Positions 35,010-46,503 of a stretch of 64,000 bases of DNA are shown in pieces; the first letter of the stretch is position 1; each line of letters starts with the position of its first letter. Source of the stretch: Rhabditophanes sp. KR3021. Taxonomy: Eukaryota; Nematoda; Chromadorea; Rhabditida; Alloionematidae. The stretch spans positions 6,448,001 through 6,512,000 of the forward strand of contig CAUJLY010000006.1 of assembly GCA_963281155.1 (NCBI GenBank), in the 5' to 3' direction. Below the pieces are notes generated by a model. That model was not told the origin of the DNA. It did no database searches and worked only from the letters and a program-made list of their open reading frames with translations. Both the position numbers and the translations under genes were made by a program.

Positions 35010-37708
35010 ATGGGAGCAATTAAACCAACCATTATTCTAATAATTTCGCAAATTGTTCTCCTTACTTTCATTTCGGGTGAGATTTTGGAGTCCAACTTTT
35101 TAGAATCGAATGAACCAATTAAATTGAATAGTCCAGTTGCTTTGGCAGCTCCAAATGACAACGTTCAACCAAGAAATGGAGGCCCACCACTTAGTAAAAA
35201 TAAAATGAAAAATGCTATTGATAAAGCTTATAAACGTATGAAAGAAAATGAGAATGCTGATGAAGTTCATTACAAAAGTCAATTTATTGGAAAAGAATAT
35301 GAAAACTACCCTCTTAATTCGTATGCAGGTTAGATTACAGTTTTCGAATTTTTTAAATAAATATTGTTTTAGCCCTTATGAAACCCAAACCAGAAGCTGT
35401 TGCTCTGTCACGTTCAGCTAAATTGGAAATGGAAACCATAAAACTTGTTGTAGAAGATGATGAAGATGTTATTGCAGACTCAGCTGTAAATACATTGACT
35501 TCTACTGAAAAAGTGTCGAGTGAATCTGTTGCTCAAGCTCTTCCCCCAACCGATGTTAATGCAACTCTTGTTGCTGGAGAAAAAATCATTTCAACTTGCT
35601 TCCCAAAACCTTTACCTTGTGATGCTACTTATCCATACAGGTTTTCCCACGGATGGTGCAACAACTTAAAAAATCCCGGATATGCTACTTCATTTGCCCC
35701 AATGTTGCATTTAGTCCCCGTTGCTTACGAAAATGGAATTGATATTCCAAGACAACTGAGTGTTACTGGAAAAAAATTGCCCATTCCTCGAAGAGTATCG
35801 AATGCTATTAGTGAAGATGACAGTACTGCCAATAACAAATATTCACATATGGTAATGCAATTCGGCCAATTCTTAGATCATGGTAAGTTTAATTAGGTAA
35901 TAAATAATTTGACAAATATTGACTTAGATATTACGCACGTGGCAACAGAAACGGGTCCTAACGGTACTAACATTGATTGCTCAATTTGTGATGCTGACAC
36001 AACCGTAAATCGTAACTGTATTCCTATTGAAATTCCAAATAACGATCCCCATTTCCCTGCCTTCAAGGAAAATGGTCAAAAACGTTGTCTTCCTTTTGCT
36101 AGAAGTTTGTTAGCCGACACATCGAAAGGGTATAGAAATCAAGTAGGACAATTAACTCCCTATGTTGATGGGTCAGTTGTTTACGGATCTACTCCGTGTG
36201 AAACTGATGGCCTTCGTTTGTTTAAAGGTGGATTACTCCGATTTAGTGATTTGGGAGAAGTAAACCAGTATGTTTCGCATTTATTTCTCAAAAATTAAAA
36301 AATTAATTTTAGTGAAGCATTGCCAACTAGAGATGATGATTCATCATGCCGCTCAAGACCTCAATACAGTTGCTTCAAGGCTGGTGATTTTAGAAACACC
36401 CATATTCCAGGTATTACAGTTCTTCACAACGTCATGCTTCGTGAACACAACAGAATCGCCCGTACTTTTAGTGCTATAAATACAAACTGGAGCGATGAAA
36501 AGTTATTCCAAGAAACACGGAAGGTTATCGGGGCGATGATGCAACATATTGTTTACTCTGATTATCTTCCAATACTTGTGGGACAAGCTAACATGGATAA
36601 ATACAAACTGACTGTTCAACCTACAGGATATTTTAAGGGATATGATGCCACTTGTGAAGCCGCCATTTCCCATCCATTTGCTACTGCTGCTTTTAGATTT
36701 GGTCATTCATTAGTTAGACCAAATTACAAACGTCTTGACAGTTTCTTTAGAAATTATTCCTCAGACATCGAAGTTAAAGATAACTTTGATAATGCTGAGC
36801 CACAATATAACCTCAAAGCCGGTGGTATGGACTCAATTTTAGCTGGCTTATTGGGAGCCAATGCTATGGACTTCGACAGATTTGTAACTAATCATTTGAG
36901 AAATTTGCTTTTTGCACAAAAAGGACAACCTTTGTCTGGATTCGATTTGATCGCCATAAATATTCAACGTGCTAGAGATCATGGTGTCGCAGGTTACAAT
37001 AAATTCCGAGTATATTGTGGATTTAAAAAATTAACCAAGTGGGAAGACTTAAATGCGGATATGGATCAGTTAACTATTCAAAGAATGAGATCAGTATACG
37101 ATAGTGTTGAAGACATTGATCTTTTCCCAGGACTCATGAGCGAAAAACCCATTCCAGGTGCATTATTATCTCCAACAGCTGCTTGTATAATTTCCGAACA
37201 ATTTGGAAGAATTAAAAAATGTGACAGATTTTGGTATGAAAATGATCAAGCTAACACTAAATTTACTGAAGCTCAATTGAATGAAATCCGCAAAACTGAT
37301 TTTAGTAGAATTTTCTGTGATAACTCAAAGATTCTTACTAAGGTACAAAGAAATGTATTTTTAATGTCTGATTCCCAAACAAATCCACATGTTCCATGTA
37401 ATGATTTGCCAAGAGTCGACTTGAGTAAGTGGAGTGAAAAGGGTAAGTAAACATTTTTACTGCACGATGAATGTAAATATTAATTTTTTAGCTTTATAGT
37501 TGCATGTACTCTAAACGATGCTATCTTAAAAGATGGTGAAAAAAAACAAAAATCCCCCTGTAGTGAATGTCTATGTACGAAAGATGGCTTGAAATGTACT
37601 CCTATCAAAATAAAAAATTGCAAAAACCTATGTGACAAACATGACAAGAATGTATTACGAAAAGATCCCGAATGCGCATTACAATGTCCTAAAGTTAGAG
37701 ATAACTGA
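35010..37708 (+). CDS. Secreted animal heme peroxidase with C-terminal Cys-rich domain
   Basis: Five exons: 35010-35328, 35373-35882, 35928-36267, 36313-37442, 37500-37708; 835 aa. A signal peptide (1-23) and a ~155-residue charged pro-region precede the peroxidase domain (~180-750). Catalytic parts are all present: distal His and adjacent Asp in QFGQFLDHD (His ~276), REHNR with the heme-linking Glu (~434), and the proximal His in FRFGHSLVRP (~521). The domain should oxidise halides or cross-link tyrosines with H2O2; nematode relatives act in cuticle cross-linking or innate defence. Exon 5 adds ~65 residues with 10 Cys (PCSECLCTKDGLKC and onward), resembling a VWC or TIL-type module. The acceptor of exon 5 was set at CTTTATAG (37499) because the AG eight nt earlier would put a stop in frame. 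No ShK domain is seen, unlike the SKPO group. Confidence 0.92.
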
Positions 37709-37762
37709 GGTCTTATAAATTACAAATCCCAGGCTTTACTAATATATTTCTTTGCACATGTC

Positions 37763-37768
37763 AATAAA
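37763..37768 (+). terminator. Candidate polyadenylation signal, heme peroxidase
   Basis: AATAAA lies 54 nt after the peroxidase stop codon. Confidence 0.5.
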
Positions 37769-38228
37769 TACAATTATTTAATATTTTGTCAATTTTATAT
37801 GTTAAAAGATTTAATTTTCCACGAGAAACGAAATGCATTCTTCGAAACTTCTTTTCTTTATCATTGCCTCGCAGGCGCCTTGTCCATAGCCAAATGAGCC
37901 TTTTTTTGTACATAGGAGCTTTGATTAATGTAATCTTTTTTGACTCTTTTAAACTCATTAGACAAAAAATAATATTTTTTACCTTTTGTGATCCCATATC
38001 GTTAACTATCTCTCCAAGCAGGTTATTTGAGCTTTTAAGTTTTAGTTTATGTTATTAAACTCAGTTTTCTCCAGTTCTACAAACTGACGTAAACACTTTT
38101 TTGATAAAAAACAATTTAAATTACATTCATGGACCAACTTTGTGCCCATTTTACTCTCGGTCCTCGAGGTAAAAATATTATTTTCGAAATTCTGTCACTG
38201 CTGTTAAAAGGATGTGATATTTTTGACC

Positions 38229-38330
38229 CTAAATCATAGAACAGATTTAAAATATCTCTTTCCTGCCGGTCGTATGAGGCATTTCCAAAAATTGCAAAAA
38301 CTGCGTTTTGGATTAATTTACGGAATTTCG
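38229..38330 (+). repeat. Diverged dispersed repeat, copy 1
   Basis: Shares an ordered series of words with 39971-40080: AAATCAT, AACAGATTT, TATCTCTTTCCT, TATGAG, GCATT, then TTTACGGAATT. Alignment needs small gaps. It lies upstream of the small secreted-protein gene. Confidence 0.5.
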
Positions 38331-39221
38331 AAATTAATAGTAGGTAAATTTTAGCATTTTATTTTGTGTGAGAACAAATTTTAAAATATACTTGTGCTGA
38401 CAACGAGTATAAAGTATCACAACAATTTTTTGAAAATCTTCCTGTTCAAACACGTTTATTTGAAGTTAACTAATCATAGTAAAACAATGAAAGCATTGTT
38501 GGTCAAGAAAGAAAAATATACAAGACAAATTAGTGTGAAAGTTAAAGCAAGTGGACTTTTGACAACTGAATATGTATTCATTGTTTCATAATATTACCCA
38601 GACATCAAGAAAAGCTTAAAATATGTTCAACTTTCCTTTAGGTTTTGAATCGCTCTCAATATAATGTAGCTTAGACTTACATAAATAAGTTAAAAAATCG
38701 TAGAACCAAAAATAACCTGTTTATTCTCAAACAACTTATTAAATCTTTTTTGCAAGCTAGTTTCTACGATTCCGCTTTATACGATAAGAAGAACGAATTG
38801 AAAGGCAAAGTCTGCTTTGGTAAATAATCAACTATTGCCCTAGCGTTTTTTGCTATTAGTTGCAATTTTATTAGAAGCAAAACAACTTTTTGTTTCATAC
38901 AGTCAGATAGGTGTGTGCTATCATTTATATGAGTACCTCGTTACATCCAAATAATCTAAGAGTAGTAATATTATATATTAGCTAAGAATTAAACATTTAA
39001 AAAACAATTTCCTACTCGTGAAACCTGAAATATATCAATTTTTATTCTTGTTATTTGTGTTTATCAAGCATTTATATAAAAGATCATATAGCTTTGATAT
39101 TTGAAAGATCTATACAATTCTAATTATTTAAAAATTATTATTTAATATAACTAATTTTGACTTATCAAAAATATCATTTAATATAATTAACTTTGACTGT
39201 TTGAAAATTTGATTGATTTTT

Positions 39222-39223
39222 AG
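39222..39223 (+). promoter_or_regulatory. Candidate trans-splice acceptor, small secreted-protein gene
   Basis: GATTGATTTTTAG ends 8 nt before the ATG at 39232. It supports a real transcript start for the small gene that follows. Confidence 0.45.
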
Positions 39224-39231
39224 ATACCACA

Positions 39232-39557
39232 ATGAATACTATTATGAGAGCTGTCTTATTTCTAATTCAATTATTAAACGTACGTTTAAATTATTCAATC
39301 AGTTCCACTTAATTTTTACTAATATTTTAGTGTGCATTGTCGATTAGTTCATGTTCATTTGATAATAACAGTTTGGTATCTCCCACAAACAAATTTAGTG
39401 TCAACTCTTTGCAAACTCCTTCACAATTTAACACTTCTGCCAGGTAAAAATATTATTATGTTTTATTCACTATTTAAAATTTTTTAGCTTTTTTGTAATG
39501 TTTACGAATGAACATTATTTTGATCACTGCGAAGCAAATCATTTTTCGTTTGCTTAA
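39232..39557 (+). CDS. Small secreted protein, 76 aa, three exons
   Basis: Exons 39232-39279, 39331-39443 and 39488-39557, with GTACGT..TTTTAG and GTAAAA..TTTTTAG introns of 51 and 44 nt, the normal size here; joined length is divisible by three. Residues 1-20 (MNTIMRAVLFLIQLLNCALS) read as a signal peptide. The mature part is Ser/Asn/Thr-rich with Cys24 and a late Cys in FDHCEANHF; there is no dibasic cleavage motif, so a classical neuropeptide precursor is unlikely. If the second intron is retained, the frame ends at once after NTSAR, giving a 54-residue form. I do not recognise a family. Support is structural (start context, introns, signal peptide), with no homology. An effector-like or cuticle-associated peptide is possible but speculative. 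Confidence 0.5.
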
Positions 39558-41827
39558 CTTTTACAGCCATAGATAACGAAATTCAATTTCAATTTGTTTC
39601 TACATATCTGTTTATTATTATTTTCACTTATACTATTAGAAACGTTTTTATAAAATAAATTTTTTAATATAATGTATCATTGCTTTAAAGCATATGCTAT
39701 TTACAAATAATAAAGATTGGAACAAAGTGTTTTCAAAACTGTTTTAAAGAAAAATAGGAAACATAAATACTTACAAATGGGTGTATTGAGTTTGGACATA
39801 TCAATTTGATTTAAAAATATAGTACCTCAAGAAGCTTTGCGAATTAAACATGCATGTCATTGCATACATTATTATCTTTTCATAACTAATTACATATAAG
39901 CTGATCTTCTGCCCAAATATTTTTTTCAAAATTCCTCTTTCTCGTTCGAAAGAAAAAGATTCAATGTATTCAAATCATCAAACAGATTTTGAGTATCTCT
40001 TTCCTACTGCTTATGAGAAGCATTAGCATAATTTACAAAAAAAGTTACAGACAAATTTATTAATTTACCAATTTACGGAATTCCTGCTTTAACTATAAGT
40101 ACATAAATATGTTTGAACAAGACAAAAAAAATATCAAAGAAATTAGGCTCGCAACCTTTCATAAATTCTTGTCATTACATCTATATCTTTTTAACCAGTT
40201 TATTGAACTAAACCAATGTCAGCTAAAGTATTATTATGACCTGTTTCCACAAATAAAACCAATTTTTCTTACCTTTATGTTAATGTTATATAAGATAGAG
40301 GTCAAAATGATACAGCTCCCATTATTACTTCATCAGCATTATGACCTTACTTCTAATTAAACAATAAATATTTGATTTTGCATGTTAACTTTTACCTGCT
40401 ACAATAATTGACAAATAAGTATAAATTCTGGCATTTGTATGTACTGGATTAACACAACGTTTAAAAGGAAATTATCGTGAAATATTTTGAACGTTATTTA
40501 AATTTATTTCGGAAAAGAACTGTTTTGTGATATCTAATTAATTAAAGGCATTTTATTAAAGTACAAACGTATCATCTTAATACTCTGCAATCCTGTTTTC
40601 TGATTCTCAAAATTCTTTATTATTTTGACAACATTATTATTGAATTTAAATAAAAGTAATTTTCATCCCAAATTGATATGTCTTGGTATATATTTTGCAA
40701 TATCATTTGATCACAGAAGTAATGGAGATTTCTGATAATTCGCCAGGTGGATTTATATAATTGTAGAGGCAGGGAAGATATTTAGGGTAGATGATGTTAA
40801 TGTGTAACTATCAATATGAAAATGAGAAAGGCATATAATAAAATAGAGGATATATATAGTAAGGATTGGGTTAGATATTATTGATCTTTAAGTATTATTT
40901 GCTATCAATTTCAACAGGATATATTAATGCAAGTTATTAAATTGCACTCCAAAAATTAGCCCATTTTTATCACAAATTAAAAAAATCAGCTCAACTAACA
41001 ATTAACACGAAAAAATTATAACTAATGATAAAAACATTGATTTTATTATATTTTAAAAAAATAGAAAAGGCAGGAGGTATCAGTCATCTTTTAAATTAAT
41101 TTAACAATGTGTCAGAAACTTCTAAGTTAATATATAAATAAATTAAGGCCATAACTTATCATTGTATATAAATTTAAAGTATTTGAAACAAACTCATTTT
41201 GTGATCCATTACATATTAGTCTTTATTTTAAGTTGATTTAGATTATTTTGAACAAATATATTGTTTGTTGCAAATTGATTGTATTGAGGATAAAATAAAC
41301 AGTTAGCTTACCCTACTTTTATGACATTTTAAACCAAAATAAATACAATTATCTTTAGTAACATTTGGCAGGGTCTGACAATGTTTGTTATTGAATACTT
41401 TTAAAGAGAAAAACAAGCTCATTATTCCAAACGATACGTGTACAAATGTGATGGATCATTTAGACATTTCTTTATTAAAAAACTTTACATTGTATAGACA
41501 ATATTCATAATTTATTTTAATTAAAACGCATCAGCAACATTCTAATAACACGATAGTTACATGCTTGTATAACCATTACCTAATGTTTTTACCATTACTT
41601 AATTAAAATACATGAGTGTATATTATATCAATCCGACTTTCATATACTTAATTATTTTTTCATTATTACAGATACGATTTATTTATGACATTATTATAAA
41701 TAGGGCATTATAATTTTTTAAAGATAAATACAAAATTATTGCTGAAGACTGTTTACGTCAACTATTTATTAATTATTCTGTTATTTATATACTATTCTTT
41801 TAATCAACGAATATTCTCTTTTCAAAA
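39558..41827. other. AT-rich intergenic region
   Basis: 2.3 kb upstream of the TANGO1-like gene. It contains the second copy of the diverged repeat (39971-40080). The 83-aa ORF at 40109-40360 begins just after this repeat but has no splice or homology support. Confidence 0.5.
39971..40080 (+). repeat. Diverged dispersed repeat, copy 2
   Basis: Partner of 38229-38330 in the same orientation, about 1.74 kb apart. Together they bracket the small secreted-protein gene. Confidence 0.5.
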
Positions 41828-44800
41828 ATGACTTTTGTAAATTTACTCCAACGCAATAAAATACTTTCATTTATTGCTTTTTCTATATTGATATCCTCAA
41901 CTCAAGTATCTTGTCAAAAAGAAACAAAAATTTGTGGTGATCCAAAATGCAGTAGTAAGTCTCATACATCTATTGTACAAATATTTTTAATACTTTTCAG
42001 CAATATTATTTAATACAACATTCATTGGCAAACATGCTTTGTCAGATAACAATTTCATAACTGCAGACCCAGGAGATCTAGTTAGCATTTATGCGATTAA
42101 ATTTTCTTTCCGTACAGAATTTATGGAAGGATCATGCAATGATAAGCGAGGCTTTTTTTATTCCAATTTCGTAGATAAGAAACCTTATGAAGACTTTGTT
42201 ATACAAATAACAGAAAAAGAAGGTACCATGTTGTATGAATTTGAAAATTCTAAGGTGATTGGGAAGGAAGTATTTAAAGGAATAGTTTCTGCACATAAAT
42301 ACTTGGAACTTGATTTGGAAAAAGTCAAAACAGGAACTGTTAAAGCCAAACCTGTTATTTTAGATGACGGTTATGGCCATCATGGTCACTCCCATAGTGG
42401 TGCGCATGGGCATTCTCATGAAAGTAATAAGGAAAATAATCAGCCCCTTGATGATAAAGCAGTTGTTAAGGACAATCATTCTCATAGTGACGGTGAAACG
42501 CATTCTGGGCATGGCCATTCACATGGAGGCAATTCAGATGGGCATTCACATGAAGAAACAGCTCACAATCATGGCACTCGTACAGTGGAGGCTCCTATGG
42601 CAGAAACTTTATCTATGCCTTCTATGAATAATGAAATACCAAATGCAAACTTGGGATCCATTGCACAAGAAAATATCGTATTCCAAAAAATGCCTGAAAC
42701 TCCCACACCAGTTCAAAATGTGCCTGAAGTCGCTAATACGGCCCCAATTGAAACAAATATCATTTCAGAAAAAATAGATCCAATTAATATTGACATTTCC
42801 GAAGCAGAAAGATTGTTTATTGAGCAAAATGAGTTACTGGCAAAAAAGACTTTAGAAGAAAAGAAATCGGATGAACAAATAAATGCAGAGTATGAATTAA
42901 AATTAAAAAGTGCTCCCTTAGTGCAGGACAATTTAATCGAAACTAACGACATTAAAGTAGTTGTTCAAGATATTACTGCAGCGCCATCAATTCCTAACGA
43001 GTTAGAAATTATTATCACCACCCCAGCTCCAATTCAAAAAGATTTTATTCCTATAGAAGAGAAAGTTGAATCCCAAGTAATTATGGAAACTTCTGAAATA
43101 ATTACCCCTGTTGAAATAGAAAAAGTGCAAGTACCTATAATGATTGATAATACATTGAAGGTGGATGATGTTATCCCTGCTCATCAAATTGAAACGTCTA
43201 CTCCTCCGGTACAAAGTGAAGTCAATATTCCTGTGCAACAAAATGAAGTTACTCCTCATCCAATTGAAGTTACTCCTCAGCCAATTGAAGTTGTTAAAAC
43301 TCCCCAGCCAGATGTGGTTGTTCAGACTCCACAACCAATTGAAGTCCATATTCCTCTACAGCCAATTGATATTACCATAACTGCACAGCCAATTGGAAAT
43401 GCCATTCCTAAGCAAACAATTGAAAATGCCGTTCCTGTGCAACCAAATGAAAATGCCGTTCCTGTGCAACCAAATGAAAATGTCATTTCCCCACACCCGA
43501 TTGAAGTCGTAGTTCCTCCCCAACCCTTGTATGCCACTATTGCACCGCAGACTGAAAATGTTAAGGAAGAAAAAATTGAAGCTCCTTCTTTCAGTGGTTT
43601 TGGAAATCTTAATACACTTGAAAAACAAATACCAAATGCGCCAACTACCGTTTCAACACCATTGGAGAACGATCAAAGAAGAATTCCAACCAAAAGACTT
43701 CCTAGACTAAATACTTTTGACTTGCTGCAAGACCATAAAGTTGCGTCATCTGTTGATGAAGTCACGACTCCAACACCTTCAATTGAAATACCTGTAATTT
43801 CTGAAACCGTCCCATTAAATGAATTGGATGAAGGTTATTGCCTTAAACATGAATGTCCCAAGAATGTTCAACAAAATGAAACCATTGAAGAAAACCACTT
43901 TCTACAAGCTTATCTAGGTTATTATATCAAACAATCCCTAACATCTTTAAAGAATATTTTGCCTTCTCCGTTGTCATTTATCAACGAAACAAATTTGTTC
44001 TTAATTATGATAACAATTATAGCTTTTACCTTTCATTTTACCAACAAATTCCTCTTCTCAGACACTGGGTGTACAGAAAGGTTCCAAAGACAATATCTAC
44101 ATGATGCATTGACAAAGATTAAAGAACAGGGAAAAGAGCTGGAAAAGTTCAAAGGAATTCAAGATGGAGTTAATGAACAAAATGAAAAGATGGCAAATTT
44201 TAATATACTTGAACGCGAATATCAAAAAGTTGTTGCTCAACTTCAAAATGTCGAGGCAGCAAATTTAAAATATTGTAGTGACATTAGAGAAAAAGAAAAT
44301 GTTCTAAATGAGTGTATGAGTGAAAATAATATCCTTAAAAACAATAATAAGGAAATGGTTGGGAAAGCAAGTATAAATGAGGCCAAAATTGAAAGCATGG
44401 AAAGTGAACTGACTAAATTGAGAAAGATAAAAGAAAACTTGGAAAAAACCCAAACAATTATCCAAGAAAGTCTAAAAAATACAGAAAAAAAACTGTCCGA
44501 ATTAAATGCTCAATTTAAAATTAGCCAGAAAGAAAGGAATGATTATGAAAAACTTGTTGATAGCCTTAAATCTTCTCTTCAAAGTATCACTGAAGAACAT
44601 GACAAATTAAATAGAGAATTTTCTACCTTGAGTGAAATGTTTGAGACAATTAATCAAAATGGCGGAATCAAATCTGAGGGAGCAGAAAGCGGGGGTTCTG
44701 GTGGGTGGAGTGATGTGGAAGAAGCTGAAATAGATATTGTCAGTGCTACTTCCAGCTTGAATACTGTTGTCAGAACATCTCGTAAAAGCCCTGAATCTAA

Positions 44801-45853
44801 AGTTGGATCTGTAATAGAAATTGCTAGAATTAAGACTGAGGCAGCAAAACTTGAAAATGATGTTAAAGTTATTAGGTATGTTTTTCTCTCATTTTTAAAT
44901 ATAAACTAAATTTTTAAAGAGAGCAACTTGAAAAAGAAATTGCTGCGAAGAATAATCTACAAACTACAATCACATCAATTGAAAATCAGCTGTTAGAAAC
45001 CAAGGCGGAATTATCATTAAAAAATAATGAAAGATCAGATAATCACTCGAATATTGCCACTTTGATCAATACTGTCAATGTAAGAGATGGGAAAATCACC
45101 ACTTTGGAAAGTGCTTGTGAAAAGTTGAGAGAAGAACTATCAATATTAACAAATAAGTACCACGAAGTATCTATAGAAAAGAACAAAACTGAAAATAAAT
45201 TGGATGAAATAGAAAAGGAAAAGAAAGATTTGAAGGAAAAACTTGAAAAGTTAAAAACCATTCAATTCCAAGAGATGAATAAACTGCAAAAGAACATTAA
45301 AACTATAGAAGGGTTAAAGAATCTTGAAATAGATGATTTGAAGTCAAAGTTATATACAGCTGAAGCAATTAATGCTGCTAATAAGGTTAAAAAGTATGGT
45401 GAGGACCCGTTTCTGCCTTCAGGCGCACCATCAATATTACCCGACGTAGCTGGTGATGTTACGTGGAACAATAGAGTTACTTTAACAAACATTTCATCGC
45501 CTTTAAGACAACCTGACAGTTTTATTAGTGGAGAACTTGATTCAAGTGAAAACGGGAGTATTAAAAGAAACGTAATTGGTAGATCAAGTACAAGAAAACT
45601 TATGCCAACTTATGAAGGTATATCTCATAATTATTACCCTCAACAACAATATGACAATTATCCATATTATGCTTCGAGTACAGGTCGTAGAAGTGTTGGC
45701 CGAGATGGAATAAATGAAAATAAATCAGCAATGCAAGCATCTAATCTAGCCAAAAATAGAACAAGAAGTCGAAGTGCCGGTAGACAAGCAGATAGAAATT
45801 TTAGTCCAAGTAAATTTGCAGGCTTTGATTTTACAAAGCAACACAAACAGTAA
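41828..45853 (+). CDS. TANGO1/MIA3-like ER exit-site cargo receptor
   Basis: Exons 41828-41954, 42001-44875, 44920-45853; 1311 aa. Signal peptide (~1-29), then a Cys-containing SH3-like domain (~30-130) that starts KICGDPKCS, matching the KLCADDECS-type start of MIA/TANGO1 SH3 domains. Next come a His/Gly/Ser-rich stretch (~165-230, repeated HGHSH), a long low-complexity luminal region with PQPIEV-type repeats (~460-550), one membrane segment (~700-722, LFLIMITIIAFTFHF), and a cytosolic coiled coil (~735-1130) with an acidic GGWSDVEEAEID insertion. The tail is Ser/Arg/Tyr-rich. TANGO1 links bulky cargo such as collagen in the ER lumen to COPII coats. Architecture fits well; the Pro-rich Sec23-binding tail (PPP runs) is not obvious, so C-terminal function is uncertain. 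Confidence 0.72.
43249..43535 (+). repeat. In-gene repeat encoding P-x-P-I-E-V / P-N-E-N units
   Basis: Degenerate 24-30 nt units inside the TANGO1-like coding region. Two adjacent copies of a 27-nt unit (GCCGTTCCTGTGCAACCAAA and the following GAAAAT) near 43427-43480 are nearly identical, so recent slippage is likely. Confidence 0.65.
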
Positions 45854-46503
45854 ACAATTGCCGATAATAAAAGTTCATCATAGCAAAATTATTTTGAAAT
45901 TACTGACAACTTGTTCTTTTATTTAAAATATGCCTTTCCTTATAATGTTATTTAATTAAATAAGAATTTTCAAACTCTTCAACATCTACATATTTGTGTA
46001 CGTATTGCATTCATTTTAAATTTGAATAATTAAACTAACTAAGCAATTCACATATGGTATTATAAATATTAAAACCGAAGAATTTATTTTCCAATTATTT
46101 AAACAGTAAAGTTAGTGTACTAGCAATATTCTACATAAAAGTAACTATTAATCGAGAATGTATAGCTATAACTTTGAAAGTATTTTTGAACCCGTCAAAA
46201 ATATAATACTAGACATATACATACATTATTACATCTTCTTGATTAATTAACTGTTTTTTCATATTGGAATAGTGCTGCGTCAAAATAAAAACGATTAATA
46301 ACCTTTTATAGATCATTTTTCTATGTTCAAATACTAATTGATGTTTTCCTAATTATGTTATTCATACCATATTGTTATTAAAAATAACCTTGAATCATCG
46401 CAGTTGTATTTATAAAAAAAATGTTTGTTTTTGTCATTGTCGTTAATTTTTATTAGACATTTAGGAATCCAATATATTACAATATTTTTGAAATATCATT
46501 TTC
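45854..46503. other. Intergenic between TANGO1-like and APMAP-like genes
   Basis: 650 nt. An AATAAA at 45866-45871, 13 nt after the stop, is a possible poly(A) signal for the upstream gene. No other feature seen. Confidence 0.5.

Larger units (their letters stand above)
37709..39221. other. AT-rich intergenic region
   Basis: 1.5 kb between the peroxidase and the small secreted-protein gene. It includes the peroxidase polyadenylation signal and the first copy of the diverged repeat (38229-38330). ORFs at 37761-38058 (both strands) and 38394-38591 are not convincing. Confidence 0.5.

Noticed and set aside
40109..40360. 83-aa plus-strand ORF next to repeat copy 2
   Set aside because: No homology and no signal peptide; the equivalent position beside repeat copy 1 has no matching frame.
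43002..43628. Three antisense ORFs (71-115 aa) opposite the TANGO1-like repeats
   Set aside because: They are shadows of the repetitive coding strand: repeated Phe/Asn/Trp or Gly/Cys patterns mirror the PQPIEV units.
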